NCBI GenBank assembly: GCA_031257735.1
Contig: JAIROC010000498.1
Coordinates: forward strand, 1-11,515
DNA: 11,515 bases
From: Bacteroidales bacterium
GTDB taxonomy: Bacteria > Bacteroidota > Bacteroidia > Bacteroidales > WCHB1-69
Reading direction: 5' to 3'
Position 1 is the first letter of the stretch, and each line of letters starts with the position of its first letter. The notes below the pieces were generated by a model. The model did not search any database. It saw only the letters and a program-made list of their open reading frames with translations, and was not told the origin of the DNA. The translations under genes and the position numbers were made by a program. Shown piece after piece: positions 1 through 7,323 of this stretch.

Positions 1-70
1 TGTGCTATTGATTTCGGGCTTTCAGCCCTTTGCTGTTCACATAAAATTACGACGAGAGGAGTATATTTAG
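1..70 (+). repeat. REP-like 70-bp repeat, left copy
   Basis: This stretch matches the reverse complement of 7563-7632 at 67 of 70 positions, with differences at 8, 32 and 34. It contains a short hairpin, GGGCT-TTC-AGCCC, at 16-28. The two copies point in opposite directions and bracket the block of minus-strand genes. The right copy continues into a second small hairpin, but here the window starts, so that part would lie to the left. The hairpin units resemble REP-like palindromes scattered through Bacteroidota intergenic DNA; that family assignment is from memory and not from a search. Confidence 0.8.
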
Positions 71-100
71 ATAGATGAATATGTGTAAAATGAATAATCT

Positions 101-159
101 CGTCATTGGTAGCGCAGCGACAGCGTTGTTTGGACGGTGTTGATGATTACTTTTTTATA
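101..159. repeat. composite repeat fragment beside the LysM gene
   Basis: Two pieces here recur elsewhere in inverted orientation. Positions 119-141 match the reverse complement of part of 7488-7515 at 21 of 23 positions (the GTTTGGACGG block). Positions 141-159 match the reverse complement of 2627-2645 exactly over 19 bases. The patch begins with CGTCATTG, a core shared by most repeats in this window. It ends 3 bases before the stop codon of the LysM gene and looks like a decayed member of the TGTCTGTCTATA/CGTCATTGCG family. Confidence 0.6.
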
Positions 160-162
160 TTT

Positions 163-1512
163 TTACTGTATAATCAGTTGTTGTCCTGCGTAGATAGTAT
201 CGTTTTTGAGGTTATTCCATTTTTTTATATCTTCTATGCTGACCTTATACATCCGAGCAATCTTATTCAGTGTATCGCCTTTCTGGATGATATAGAGTGT
301 TTTTTTCTTGTTCGCTTGACTGTTTGTTGGCGTCTTGTTGTTATCATTTGTTTCTGTTCTGGGAGAATTTATCCCTTGACGAACAATTAATCGTTGCCCT
401 ATATAGATATTGTCACTTTTGAGATTATTCCACTTCTTTAATTGAGAGACATTCGTATTATACTTGATTGCTAATTTTCCTAAAACATCTCCACTTTTTA
501 CTGTGTAGTAAGTTGGTTTTGTTTGAGAGGGAGGCGTAGACGGTTTTGATGAAGTAACAACAATATTTTCTACGGTATGATTATTCTCAATCGTATAAAC
601 AACGTATAAACTGTCCTCTAAACTGAGAAACAGGGTTGATTTCTCCGGTGGTATTTTTATTTCGTAATCAGCGGGGAGATTGTTTCCCCGCAATACAGGA
701 TTGGAAGTGGAAAAACTGGACTTATCCAATTGCAGTAGCGATATGAATCTATCTCTCGATACACTTTGACGCAAAGATATTGTTGTAAATTCTCCGTCTG
801 GCTTTGGGGGTACAGGCTTTATATGATGCGACTGATAGAAATTAGCAAGATAAAGATATGCAATAAAGTCAGGAATAATATCCTTGTGTGGCAGATTTCC
901 TGATGCATATAAATTCCATACATCTGCTTTATCGCTGGATCGTATTTTTGCAGTCTGCAAGGCGGAAGGACTGTTCGAGTATGCAATAATTAAATCCCAA
1001 AAGTCAGTGTATTTTCCCGATAACTCCCCGAGATACGCAACAGCAGCGACTGTCGATTTTGTTACATCATAACGTTCATCTATTTCATCATTCAGTGTCA
1101 ATCCGTACTTAAGGGCGACAAAATAAGGAAGCTGCCATATACCCGCACTGTGAAATTTGTCCTGAAAACCTGTATTCATTTGCGTCAATGCCAATGGAAG
1201 ATACTGTAATTCTTCAGGTAATTGCGCTGACTTGATAACAGAAACAATATAATCTCTCTCCGCAAAAAAAATACCCAGAGACTTTGTTGTCTGTTTGACT
1301 TTTTGATGCGTCAGCAGGGTAATATGATCTCCTGCAATATCACTGTAAGGTATTTCAATCGACAAATTAAGATTGTTTAGTCGTTTGACAAATAAAGTAT
1401 CTACAAATTCACTGTTCTGTCCTGTTGAAAGTAAATGAACATTGAATAATAAAAGACACAACAAAATGCCTCCTGTCCATACTTTTTCTTCCATACAAAA
1501 TTTCTTTTGCAT
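163..1512 (-). CDS. LysM protein with degenerate MltD-like lytic transglycosylase domain
   Basis: A 449-residue envelope protein. An N-terminal hydrophobic stretch (about residues 12-30) looks like a signal peptide. A transglycosylase SLT-like domain covers about residues 85-225, with GIWQLP at 124-129 and YGLTLNDEIDERYD at 136-149, both close to MltD. Two LysM peptidoglycan-binding domains follow at about 335-378 and 406-448. In active MltD enzymes the motif reads like YLAIVESALNP; here it is YLPLALTQMNT, which puts Leu109 at the catalytic Glu position. The AYNAGPG loop has become AYSNSPS (177-183). The protein therefore probably binds peptidoglycan without cleaving it, or acts as a scaffold; this is inference. 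The ATG overlaps the nusB stop (TAATG), which supports this start; Met7 (base 1494) is an alternative that gives a tidier signal peptide. Confidence 0.85.
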   Translation of the reverse strand: MQKKFCMEEKVWTGGILLCLLLFNVHLLSTGQNSEFVDTLFVKRLNNLNLSIEIPYSDIAGDHITLLTHQKVKQTTKSLGIFFAERDYIVSVIKSAQLPEELQYLPLALTQMNTGFQDKFHSAGIWQLPYFVALKYGLTLNDEIDERYDVTKSTVAAVAYLGELSGKYTDFWDLIIAYSNSPSALQTAKIRSSDKADVWNLYASGNLPHKDIIPDFIAYLYLANFYQSHHIKPVPPKPDGEFTTISLRQSVSRDRFISLLQLDKSSFSTSNPVLRGNNLPADYEIKIPPEKSTLFLSLEDSLYVVYTIENNHTVENIVVTSSKPSTPPSQTKPTYYTVKSGDVLGKLAIKYNTNVSQLKKWNNLKSDNIYIGQRLIVRQGINSPRTETNDNNKTPTNSQANKKKTLYIIQKGDTLNKIARMYKVSIEDIKKWNNLKNDTIYAGQQLIIQ

Positions 1513-2477
1513 TACCCCATTAAGCCTCGTCCCTGTTTGTTGATTTTATTTTCCTCTTTAAACGTTTCCAGAATATTATCAAGTAATCCGTTGATAAAAT
1601 ATCGACTTTTGGGTGTGCTGTAATATTTGGAAATCTCTATGTACTCATTAAACGTAACCCGAAAAGGAATAGTTGGAAATTCACAAAACTCACAGATAGC
1701 CATTTTGAGAAGAATGAAATCAATACTGGCTAATCTTTCCGTTTCCCAATTGAGTATCTTCTCGGAGATGACTTGTGTGTATTGTTCATCATTTGTGAGT
1801 GTTTTCTCTAATAATTCCCGTGCAAAATAAGCGTCATCCGATACTCCTTCTTTTGAAATCTTAAACAAAGGCGGAAGCGAATTTGTATTGCTTTGGTTTC
1901 GTTTGAGTGAATCTAAGGTATGATAAACCAATACGACTACATCATTATAATCATGTTGCCAGCTCAGTTTTATGTCTCCGAAATAATGTATCATCTCTTC
2001 ATTTTCAAGCATGAAGTTTTCTAGAATATCCAATACCAATTTTTTATCTGTTTCGAAGGTGTTACCCGAATGCTGCATATATTCAATAAAAAAATCTTCC
2101 TGACATAGCATTGCGTATATTTTACGCACAAATAATAACTCTACATCATTATCCCATCCTGTTTTATATTCATCCTGATAGTACTGTAAGGATTTATTCT
2201 CTTCTATTTTGTGTATAAAGATATTGTTGACAAATCTAAGATTGGGATACAAGTCTGTTTCCGTAGGAAGATGTTTCTGTCTTTTTAATTCGATAATTTC
2301 TTCTGCTGTATTTCTTAAGGCGCTGAAAATAGACAGAAGACGAATATAAAGTTGATACATATCTTCAAATGATTTCATTAAATCTTTTAGTGTTGTTTCT
2401 ACATTTTGTCCCGATGACAAATTGTGCCCGTATATGGCTTGCATTACCTTTACCCGTATTGTGTTTCGACTAATCAT
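1512..2477 (-). CDS. nusB: transcription antitermination factor NusB, long Bacteroidota form
   Basis: A 321-residue protein. NusB binds boxA RNA with NusE (S10) and promotes antitermination, mainly on rRNA operons. The N-terminus (MISRNTIRVKVMQAIYGH) is the first NusB helix. The C-terminal third carries the typical core: NWETERLASIDFILLKMAI, then the IPFRVTFNEYIEISKYY and FINGLLDNIL blocks. Ordinary NusB is about 130-160 residues; Bacteroidota versions carry a long middle insertion and reach about 300, as here. The reading frame runs upstream to 2510, but a TAnnTTTG box at 2500-2507 would then lie inside the gene, and homologues begin at MI.R, so the ATG at 2477 is chosen. It is followed, with a one-base overlap, by the LysM/transglycosylase-like gene, so the two are probably translationally coupled. 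Confidence 0.92.
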   Translation of the reverse strand: MISRNTIRVKVMQAIYGHNLSSGQNVETTLKDLMKSFEDMYQLYIRLLSIFSALRNTAEEIIELKRQKHLPTETDLYPNLRFVNNIFIHKIEENKSLQYYQDEYKTGWDNDVELLFVRKIYAMLCQEDFFIEYMQHSGNTFETDKKLVLDILENFMLENEEMIHYFGDIKLSWQHDYNDVVVLVYHTLDSLKRNQSNTNSLPPLFKISKEGVSDDAYFARELLEKTLTNDEQYTQVISEKILNWETERLASIDFILLKMAICEFCEFPTIPFRVTFNEYIEISKYYSTPKSRYFINGLLDNILETFKEENKINKQGRGLMG

Positions 2478-2499
2478 TGTTATTTGTAAAAAATGGTTG

Positions 2500-2507
2500 C
2501 AAAGATA
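2500..2507 (-). promoter_or_regulatory. predicted Bacteroidota -7 promoter box for nusB
   Basis: The minus strand reads TATCTTTG, an exact match to the TAnnTTTG consensus of the Bacteroidota housekeeping sigma factor. It lies 22 bases upstream of the chosen nusB ATG. No well-spaced -33 TTTG is obvious. Just upstream, at 2532-2548, is a perfect 7+7 inverted repeat (GACAAAT-GAA-ATTTGTC) that could be an operator or merely chance. Confidence 0.55.
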
Positions 2508-2612
2508 CACGATTTTTTTGAATTGTACGCAGACAAATGAAATTTGTCATATTATTTACCAAGGGAAAGGCTGAACAGAAGTTACAGAAAAAAAACTTAT
2601 CTCCTCATTAGA

Positions 2613-2710
2613 GACTGTCTATAAAGTATAAAAAAGTAATCATCAGTATTTGTTTCAAAAGTATTCGCGCAACAATCAATGCCGTCATTGCAAGCGTTGT
2701 AGTAAGCCTC
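2613..2710. repeat. dispersed repeat element between nusB and the GT2 gene
   Basis: It starts with GACTGTCTATAAAGTATA (2613-2630), the same motif that begins the copies at 10557 and 11409 (there TAGTGTCTGTCTATAAAG). Its inner part contains CAACAATCAATGCCGTCATTGC, split over about 2670-2691, which is the inverse of about 7430-7450. TTTCAAAAG at about 2653 recurs inverted at 7525-7533. It is a mosaic of the same blocks seen in the 7.3-7.6 kb cluster. It lies between the end of the GT2 gene and the nusB promoter, and no gene is visible in it. Confidence 0.65.
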
Positions 2711-2720
2711 GCAGAATACT

Positions 2721-3743
2721 TTATTTGCTGAAACATGAAGATTTCAAGTCAGAGAAACGTTTCTTTTTTCGCAGATAATAATCCACAACAATGCTTCTGT
2801 TGTAAATATGAGCGACATGTTTATGCTTTATCCAGCTACGTTTACGGATATTCTTTCTCAATGAAGCATAAAAGGAAAAATGTGCCTTATACACTGCTGC
2901 AAAGTCTTCTACACCGCTGTCAAACAAAAAGCGTATCGCCGCAATATTATCCAATATAAAACGGACAAAAAATACCCAGGGCAGTCTTCGTTTGGGCAAA
3001 TTCTTATACAGTAAGATGATATTATTCCTGAAGTTGAGAAACGTTTTACGTGAGGATTTTTTGGGTAAAGTTCCTCCTCCTACGTGATAAATAACAGAAT
3101 CGGGACAACATATAACTTTATACCCCGCATTTTTCACTCTCCAACAAAAATCTATTTCCTCCATGTGAGCAAAGAAATCGTCATCCAAACCGCCTAGTTC
3201 ATGGTATATCGACGCCCTGACAAACATACAGGCTCCTGTTGCCCAAAAGATGTCTATTGCATTATCATATTGCCCCGTATCTTCTTCCAGCGTATTAAAC
3301 AGTCTGCCTCTGCAAAAGGGATAGCCGTATTTGTCAATAAATCCGCCCGAAGCGCCTGCATATTCAAACATTGTCTTCTCCGAAAACGACAATAATTTAG
3401 GTTGACAAACCGCAACATCAGTGTGTTTATCCAAAAAATCAACGATAGGTTCAAGCCAGTGAGGTGCAACTTCTATATCCGAATTAAGCAGACAGTAATA
3501 TTCCGTATCAATTTGTCGCAACGAAACATTATATCCTTGTGCAAACCCATAGTTTTTCTCGTTAAGGATAATCCGTACTTGAGGAAAATTTTCACGAACA
3601 AACACCACAGAATTATCTGTTGAAGCATTGTCTGCCACTACAATTTCTGCCCATGAGGGCGTATAATCTATCAACAGATGCAGAAATTCCCGTAAAAATT
3701 TTTCACCATTCCAATTCAATATGACGACTGCAATTTTCTTCAT
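2721..3743 (-). CDS. GT2-family glycosyltransferase (rhamnosyltransferase-like)
   Basis: A 340-residue inverting GT-A glycosyltransferase that probably transfers a nucleotide-sugar residue to a surface glycan on the cytoplasmic side of the membrane. The N-terminal nucleotide-binding strand is AVVILNWNG (5-13), followed by VVADNASTDNS (35-45) and NYGFAQGYN (64-72). The metal-binding DXD-equivalent is NSD at 87-89. The acceptor-side block FWATGACMFVRASIY (166-180) leads to FFAHMEEIDFCWRVKNAGY (190-208), the catalytic ED region typical of this subfamily. A basic, amphipathic C-terminus with a hydrophobic stretch (about 255-276) could attach it to the membrane. Donor and acceptor cannot be read from sequence. 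The frame extends to 3770, but the ATG at 3743 begins the conserved domain directly and sits after a promoter-like box. The same fold occurs in the gene at 8574, though that is a different subfamily. Confidence 0.88.
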   Translation of the reverse strand: MKKIAVVILNWNGEKFLREFLHLLIDYTPSWAEIVVADNASTDNSVVFVRENFPQVRIILNEKNYGFAQGYNVSLRQIDTEYYCLLNSDIEVAPHWLEPIVDFLDKHTDVAVCQPKLLSFSEKTMFEYAGASGGFIDKYGYPFCRGRLFNTLEEDTGQYDNAIDIFWATGACMFVRASIYHELGGLDDDFFAHMEEIDFCWRVKNAGYKVICCPDSVIYHVGGGTLPKKSSRKTFLNFRNNIILLYKNLPKRRLPWVFFVRFILDNIAAIRFLFDSGVEDFAAVYKAHFSFYASLRKNIRKRSWIKHKHVAHIYNRSIVVDYYLRKKKRFSDLKSSCFSK

Positions 3744-3757
3744 CAAATTTATTTTTA

Positions 3758-3765
3758 CAAAAATA
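3758..3765 (-). promoter_or_regulatory. possible -7 promoter box for the GT2 gene
   Basis: The minus strand reads TATTTTTG, an exact TAnnTTTG match 14 bases upstream of the ATG at 3743. The implied leader is very short. AT-rich surroundings make chance matches likely; a second match (TAAATTTG) sits directly against the ATG and is too close to serve. Confidence 0.35.
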
Positions 3766-3844
3766 CACAAAAATCACAATGCAATCTCTTCATCGTCGCA
3801 TTTTTTGTTGATAAAAATGTCAGATATATTTTAACGGGCTATGT

Positions 3845-4834
3845 TTATTTTTTAGAATATCTAAACTTATATCCCAGCGTTAATCCAAATGTTTCCTGAA
3901 ATTGTAAATGGTCGGTTGTCATTCCGTCTATTACAGTAATTCCATCCTGTTCGTATACGGGAAATCGAATGTTGTAATCATACAGTAAAGCCGCTTTAAA
4001 AGAGATAGACAACCATTCGGTTATGGAAAATCGCCAAGTCATTTCATAATTTGTCAGCGCATTACGCATTTGAGCATATTCCCCCATATAGTCATAAAAC
4101 AATTCAAACTTTGTATTGAGATGAATTTTCGGATGAATATCCGCATCAAAATTGACACGAAGAAAAGCGCCCACTGACAAATGACTCTTTTTATTGGAAT
4201 CAACGCCAAAGGCTATTTGTTGATAAAAACTATTGTCTATTTTAGTGATTAGTTTTGCGGCTACGGGAGCAATATAGAAGCCCCACCTTTTCCGTTTATA
4301 ATTCATCCCTATGGACAAGGTAAAATAGCCGGGCGTCATAAAGGAGGATGTTCGGGTTTTATTGGTAGCATCCCAACCATTTGCAACTTGAGTATAAATA
4401 TTCAACAGTCCACCGTAATACCAATATCCTTTTGCTTTAAAACCCAATTGGGAATTAAATTCTGCTTTATCAGATGTTTTTTCATATACTACTTTTGGGG
4501 TATTGTTTTTGTGGAAGGTATACCTCATTCCAAAATCAATGTCGAAAGTATTTTCCCATGAAAGTTTATTACTGCGATAATAAATATATATTCTGTCCAG
4601 GGTAGAAAGTCCGATATAGGGACTGCTGCTACCCATCCAATTATTTGAATAGGATTGATTTAATGATAACTGAAATCTGCCTCCGTATATCCATCTACCA
4701 TCTCCGACGCTGTCAGCTATTCCTGTTGCTACTCTTGCTTTATCGGCGGCTTCTATTACTGTTCCCTGTGCATGGATATAATTCAACATAATACACAAAC
4801 ATACAATTGTATTGACACATATTCTTTTTCTCAT
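3845..4834 (-). CDS. DUF3078 family protein, probable outer-membrane beta-barrel
   Basis: A 329-residue protein with a clear signal peptide: MRKRICVN, a hydrophobic run and a likely cut after IHA (about residue 22). The mature part begins with a WIYGGRFQLSLNQSYSNNW block, the hallmark of DUF3078 proteins in Bacteroidota. It then alternates short hydrophobic and aromatic strands with turns to a C-terminal TFGLTLGYKFRYSKK. The pattern of tyrosine-rich beta-strands ending close to an aromatic residue is what an outer-membrane barrel would show. The function of the family is unknown. An upstream in-frame TTG (4855) exists, but the ATG at 4834 places the basic residues and hydrophobic core correctly for export. 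A terminator hairpin lies only 23 bases upstream. Confidence 0.8.
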   Translation of the reverse strand: MRKRICVNTIVCLCIMLNYIHAQGTVIEAADKARVATGIADSVGDGRWIYGGRFQLSLNQSYSNNWMGSSSPYIGLSTLDRIYIYYRSNKLSWENTFDIDFGMRYTFHKNNTPKVVYEKTSDKAEFNSQLGFKAKGYWYYGGLLNIYTQVANGWDATNKTRTSSFMTPGYFTLSIGMNYKRKRWGFYIAPVAAKLITKIDNSFYQQIAFGVDSNKKSHLSVGAFLRVNFDADIHPKIHLNTKFELFYDYMGEYAQMRNALTNYEMTWRFSITEWLSISFKAALLYDYNIRFPVYEQDGITVIDGMTTDHLQFQETFGLTLGYKFRYSKK

Positions 4835-4857
4835 GGCGATATGATTTTTTATCAATG

Positions 4858-4884
4858 AAAAAGAGGGATATAACTCCCTCTTTT
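4858..4884 (-). terminator. intrinsic terminator of the serC-serA operon
   Basis: Bases 4859-4868 and 4875-4884 form a perfect 10-bp stem (AAAAGAGGGA / TCCCTCTTTT) with a 6-base loop. Read on the minus strand the stem is followed by a T-run (TTTTT), as expected of a Rho-independent terminator. It starts 30 bases after the serA stop and ends 23 bases before the next ATG, so it probably separates the serine operon from the DUF3078 gene. Confidence 0.8.
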
Positions 4885-4913
4885 AGACACTTAAAAATAA
4901 TTATTATAAAAAT

Positions 4914-5831
4914 TTAATTTACTTGAAAAGTTCTGTCTCCTGTTTTTAAGAACCTCACTATTTGAGAAGCAGCAGCTAAGCCTGCATTAATATTTGCTTC
5001 TGCTGTTTCAGCTCCCATTTTTTTAGGCGTTGCAAAGAAACGGGTTGTAAATTTAGATTTGAGTTCTTCTCCGTTTGCAGGTGCAATATCCGTACAATAC
5101 TTCAAGTCTGCTCTTTCTTCCATTACTTTCAATAATTCTTCTTCATGGATGACTTCTTTACGTGCCGTATTTACCAAACAGCCGCCTTTAGGCATACGAG
5201 AAAGTAAATTGTATCCGATTGACTTTTTAGTTTCCTCCGTTGCAGGTATATGCAGCGAAATAAAATGACAGGTGGAATACAATTCTTCTACCGAATTAAC
5301 GGGAATTACGCCTTCTGCTTTTATTTTATCCGAGGGAATAAAAGGATCAAAGGCATATATTTCCATTCCAAAACCTTTTGCGATGTTGGCTACCAATCGT
5401 CCAACATTACCATAAGCATGGATACCTAACTTCTTCCCTTTCAGTTCTGATCCCGTTCCGGGATTAAAACAGTTTCTATACATATAAATCATCATACCGA
5501 CAGCCAATTCAGCTACGGCATTGGAATTTTGTCCGGGTGTATTCATTGCGACGATATTTTTTGCTGAACATGCTGTCAAATCAAGATTGTCAAATCCAGC
5601 GCCTGCACGAACAACAATTTTCAGATTCTTTGCAACATCAATAACTTCTTTCGTAACTTTATCCGAACGAACAATTAATGCGTCTACGTCGGCTACAGCT
5701 TTATAGAATTCTGCAACATCCGTATATTTTTCAAGCAAACACAATTCACAACCTGCTTCTTCTACTATTTTTCGTATACCGTCTACTGCAAGTTTTGCAA
5801 ACGGTTTTTCTGTTGCGACTAATATCTTCAT
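4914..5831 (-). CDS. serA: D-3-phosphoglycerate dehydrogenase, short form without ACT domain
   Basis: A 305-residue enzyme that oxidises 3-phosphoglycerate to 3-phosphohydroxypyruvate with NAD, the first step of serine synthesis. The N-terminal substrate domain contains VRAGAGFDNLDL (74-85). The nucleotide-binding loop is GIHAYGNVGR (136-145), with Ala in place of the first Gly of GxGxxG. The catalytic Arg is R224 in NTARKEV. The residue normally His (TPH..G) is Lys270 in FATPKKMGAETAEAN, and the usual acidic partner (EP of DVFEQEP) aligns with Asn253, with Glu255/256 close by. This TPKKMG pattern and the absence of a regulatory ACT domain fit the short PGDHs of Bacteroidota and the related Entamoeba enzyme (from memory). 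With no ACT domain, serine feedback through that domain is not possible. It follows serC by 21 bases, in one operon. Confidence 0.95.
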   Translation of the reverse strand: MKILVATEKPFAKLAVDGIRKIVEEAGCELCLLEKYTDVAEFYKAVADVDALIVRSDKVTKEVIDVAKNLKIVVRAGAGFDNLDLTACSAKNIVAMNTPGQNSNAVAELAVGMMIYMYRNCFNPGTGSELKGKKLGIHAYGNVGRLVANIAKGFGMEIYAFDPFIPSDKIKAEGVIPVNSVEELYSTCHFISLHIPATEETKKSIGYNLLSRMPKGGCLVNTARKEVIHEEELLKVMEERADLKYCTDIAPANGEELKSKFTTRFFATPKKMGAETAEANINAGLAAASQIVRFLKTGDRTFQVN

Positions 5832-5852
5832 GCTGGGTGATTATTAAAAATA

Positions 5853-6926
5853 TTACTTATTCATTTGTTCAAATTCCTGCATACATTCAACCAAAGCCAA
5901 AACACTTTCTTTGGGGCAGGCATTATATAAGGAAGCTCTAAATCCGCCCACAGAACGATGTCCTTTGATACCGACCATACCACGTGATTTTGCAAAATCC
6001 ATAAAAGCTTCTTCCTTATTTTGATAGGGTTCTGACATAACAAAACAAATGTTCATGATAGAGCGAGACATTTTTTCCGCCGTACCTGTAAACATTGTAT
6101 TACGATCAATTTCATTATAAAGCAAGGCAGCTTTTTCGACATTCATTTTGTTGATTGCCTGTACTCCGCCTTCTGCCTTTATCCATTTTAAAGTCTCGTT
6201 CATTACCAATATCGAAAATACGGGAGGCGTATTAAACATGGAACTTTCTTTAATATGTGTTCTGTAATCTACCATAGTAGGTATTTTACGAGTAACCTTT
6301 CCCAATATATCTTCACGAATAATAACAAATGTAACACCTGCAGGTCCTACATTTTTTTGAGCGCCGCCATAGATAAGTCCATACTTGGATACATCTACCG
6401 GACGACTCATCATATCGGAAGACATGTCTGCAACCAATAAGACAGGGCTATCCATATCCGTATGGATTTCTGTTCCGTAGATAGTATTGTTTGTTGTAAT
6501 ATGAAAATAATCAGCGTCTTTGGGAATATCATAATTTGTAGGGATGTATGTGTAATTTTTATCAGCCGAAGATGCTACTCTAATTACTTCCCCAAAAAAA
6601 TCTGCTTCTTTTGCTGCTTTTTTAGCCCATACACCTGTTTCCAAATAAGCTGCTTTTTTTTCCAACAAATTAAATGGAACCATCATAAACTGAGTACTTG
6701 CACCCCCGCCTAAGAATAATGTTTTATATCCATCAGGAATATCTAATAACTCTTTCCATAAGAATTCTGTTTCATCCATAACGGCTTTCCATTCTTTTGA
6801 ACGGTGGGATACCTCAATTACTGACATTCCCGTACCTGAAAAATCCTTTAACGCTTCCATTGATGCGTTAACTGCCTGTTTTGAAAGGACACACGGTCCT
6901 GCATTGAAATTATGTACTGTCTTCAT
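5853..6926 (-). CDS. serC: phosphoserine aminotransferase
   Basis: A 357-residue PLP enzyme, full length for the family. It converts 3-phosphohydroxypyruvate and glutamate to phosphoserine and 2-oxoglutarate, and usually also serves the phosphohydroxythreonine step of pyridoxal phosphate synthesis. Visible motifs: NFNAGPCVL at 6-14; MSVIEVSHRS at 34-43; the phosphate-binding GGGASTQF at 73-80; TTNNTIYGTE at 144-153; the Asp that contacts the PLP pyridine (VADMSSD, 165-171); the Schiff-base lysine K191 in GGAQKNVGPAG; and GHRSVGGFRASLYN at 322-335. It heads the serC-serA operon and has a TAnnTTTG box upstream. The two adjacent genes catalyse consecutive steps; no serB phosphatase is visible in this window. 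Confidence 0.97.
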   Translation of the reverse strand: MKTVHNFNAGPCVLSKQAVNASMEALKDFSGTGMSVIEVSHRSKEWKAVMDETEFLWKELLDIPDGYKTLFLGGGASTQFMMVPFNLLEKKAAYLETGVWAKKAAKEADFFGEVIRVASSADKNYTYIPTNYDIPKDADYFHITTNNTIYGTEIHTDMDSPVLLVADMSSDMMSRPVDVSKYGLIYGGAQKNVGPAGVTFVIIREDILGKVTRKIPTMVDYRTHIKESSMFNTPPVFSILVMNETLKWIKAEGGVQAINKMNVEKAALLYNEIDRNTMFTGTAEKMSRSIMNICFVMSEPYQNKEEAFMDFAKSRGMVGIKGHRSVGGFRASLYNACPKESVLALVECMQEFEQMNK

Positions 6927-6981
6927 AAATAATTTATAATTAGTTTCTACAACGTATATATTTTGCGATTAAAATTTTCCG

Positions 6982-6989
6982 CAAAGTTA
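6982..6989 (-). promoter_or_regulatory. predicted -7 promoter box of the serC-serA operon
   Basis: The minus strand reads TAACTTTG, an exact match to TAnnTTTG, 55 bases upstream of the serC ATG. A weak -33 candidate (TGTGG) lies 20 bases further upstream. The implied leader of roughly 45-50 bases is AT-rich, and no attenuator or riboswitch fold is obvious in it. Confidence 0.5.
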
Positions 6990-7293
6990 AGTAATATTCC
7001 AATAGAAAACCACATTTCTTGAAAATTTTATTTCTCGAATAATGAACAAGTTATGTCCACTTATGTTTTTTTACCTCTCAAAACGCCTCCATTTATCGCA
7101 TGATTATGGCAGAAAACCGATAAAAATCGAACAAAAATAGGTGGAAAAACCCAAGAAAAAAACAGAAGCTATTCATGTATGATGTGGATAATGTTAGTTG
7201 TTAATCGTAACAAAGTAAAAAGCAGCCTGTTCCTACCGTTTGTTATGGAATCCTTTGTGTTCCTTTGTCGCCTTTGTGGTGAAAAACATTAAA
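6990..7293. other. gene-free stretch between the divergent operons
   Basis: No plausible gene is seen on either strand. The stretch is AT-rich. It holds one exact DnaA-box-like 9-mer (TGTGGATAA, 7183-7191), a small hairpin TTGTTA-ATCG-TAACAA (7198-7213), and a CCTTTGTG-rich patch at about 7249-7278 with near-repeats of CTTTGTG. None of these alone supports a defined element. Confidence 0.5.
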
Positions 7294-7323
7294 TAGTGTC
7301 TGTCTATATAGTGTCTGTCTATA
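7294..7323. repeat. tandem pair of the 15-mer TAGTGTCTGTCTATA
   Basis: Two exact adjacent copies of TAGTGTCTGTCTATA occupy 7294-7308 and 7309-7323. The same 15-mer starts the elements at 10557 and 11409, and its inverse is seen around 7465-7480 and 7551-7565. The doubling suggests that one element inserted next to, or recombined at, the end of another. Confidence 0.8.

Noticed and set aside
106..390. A 94-codon plus-strand open frame at the left edge
   Set aside because: It lies mostly antisense to the LysM domain and the rest is repeat debris. It shows no protein-like domain pattern.
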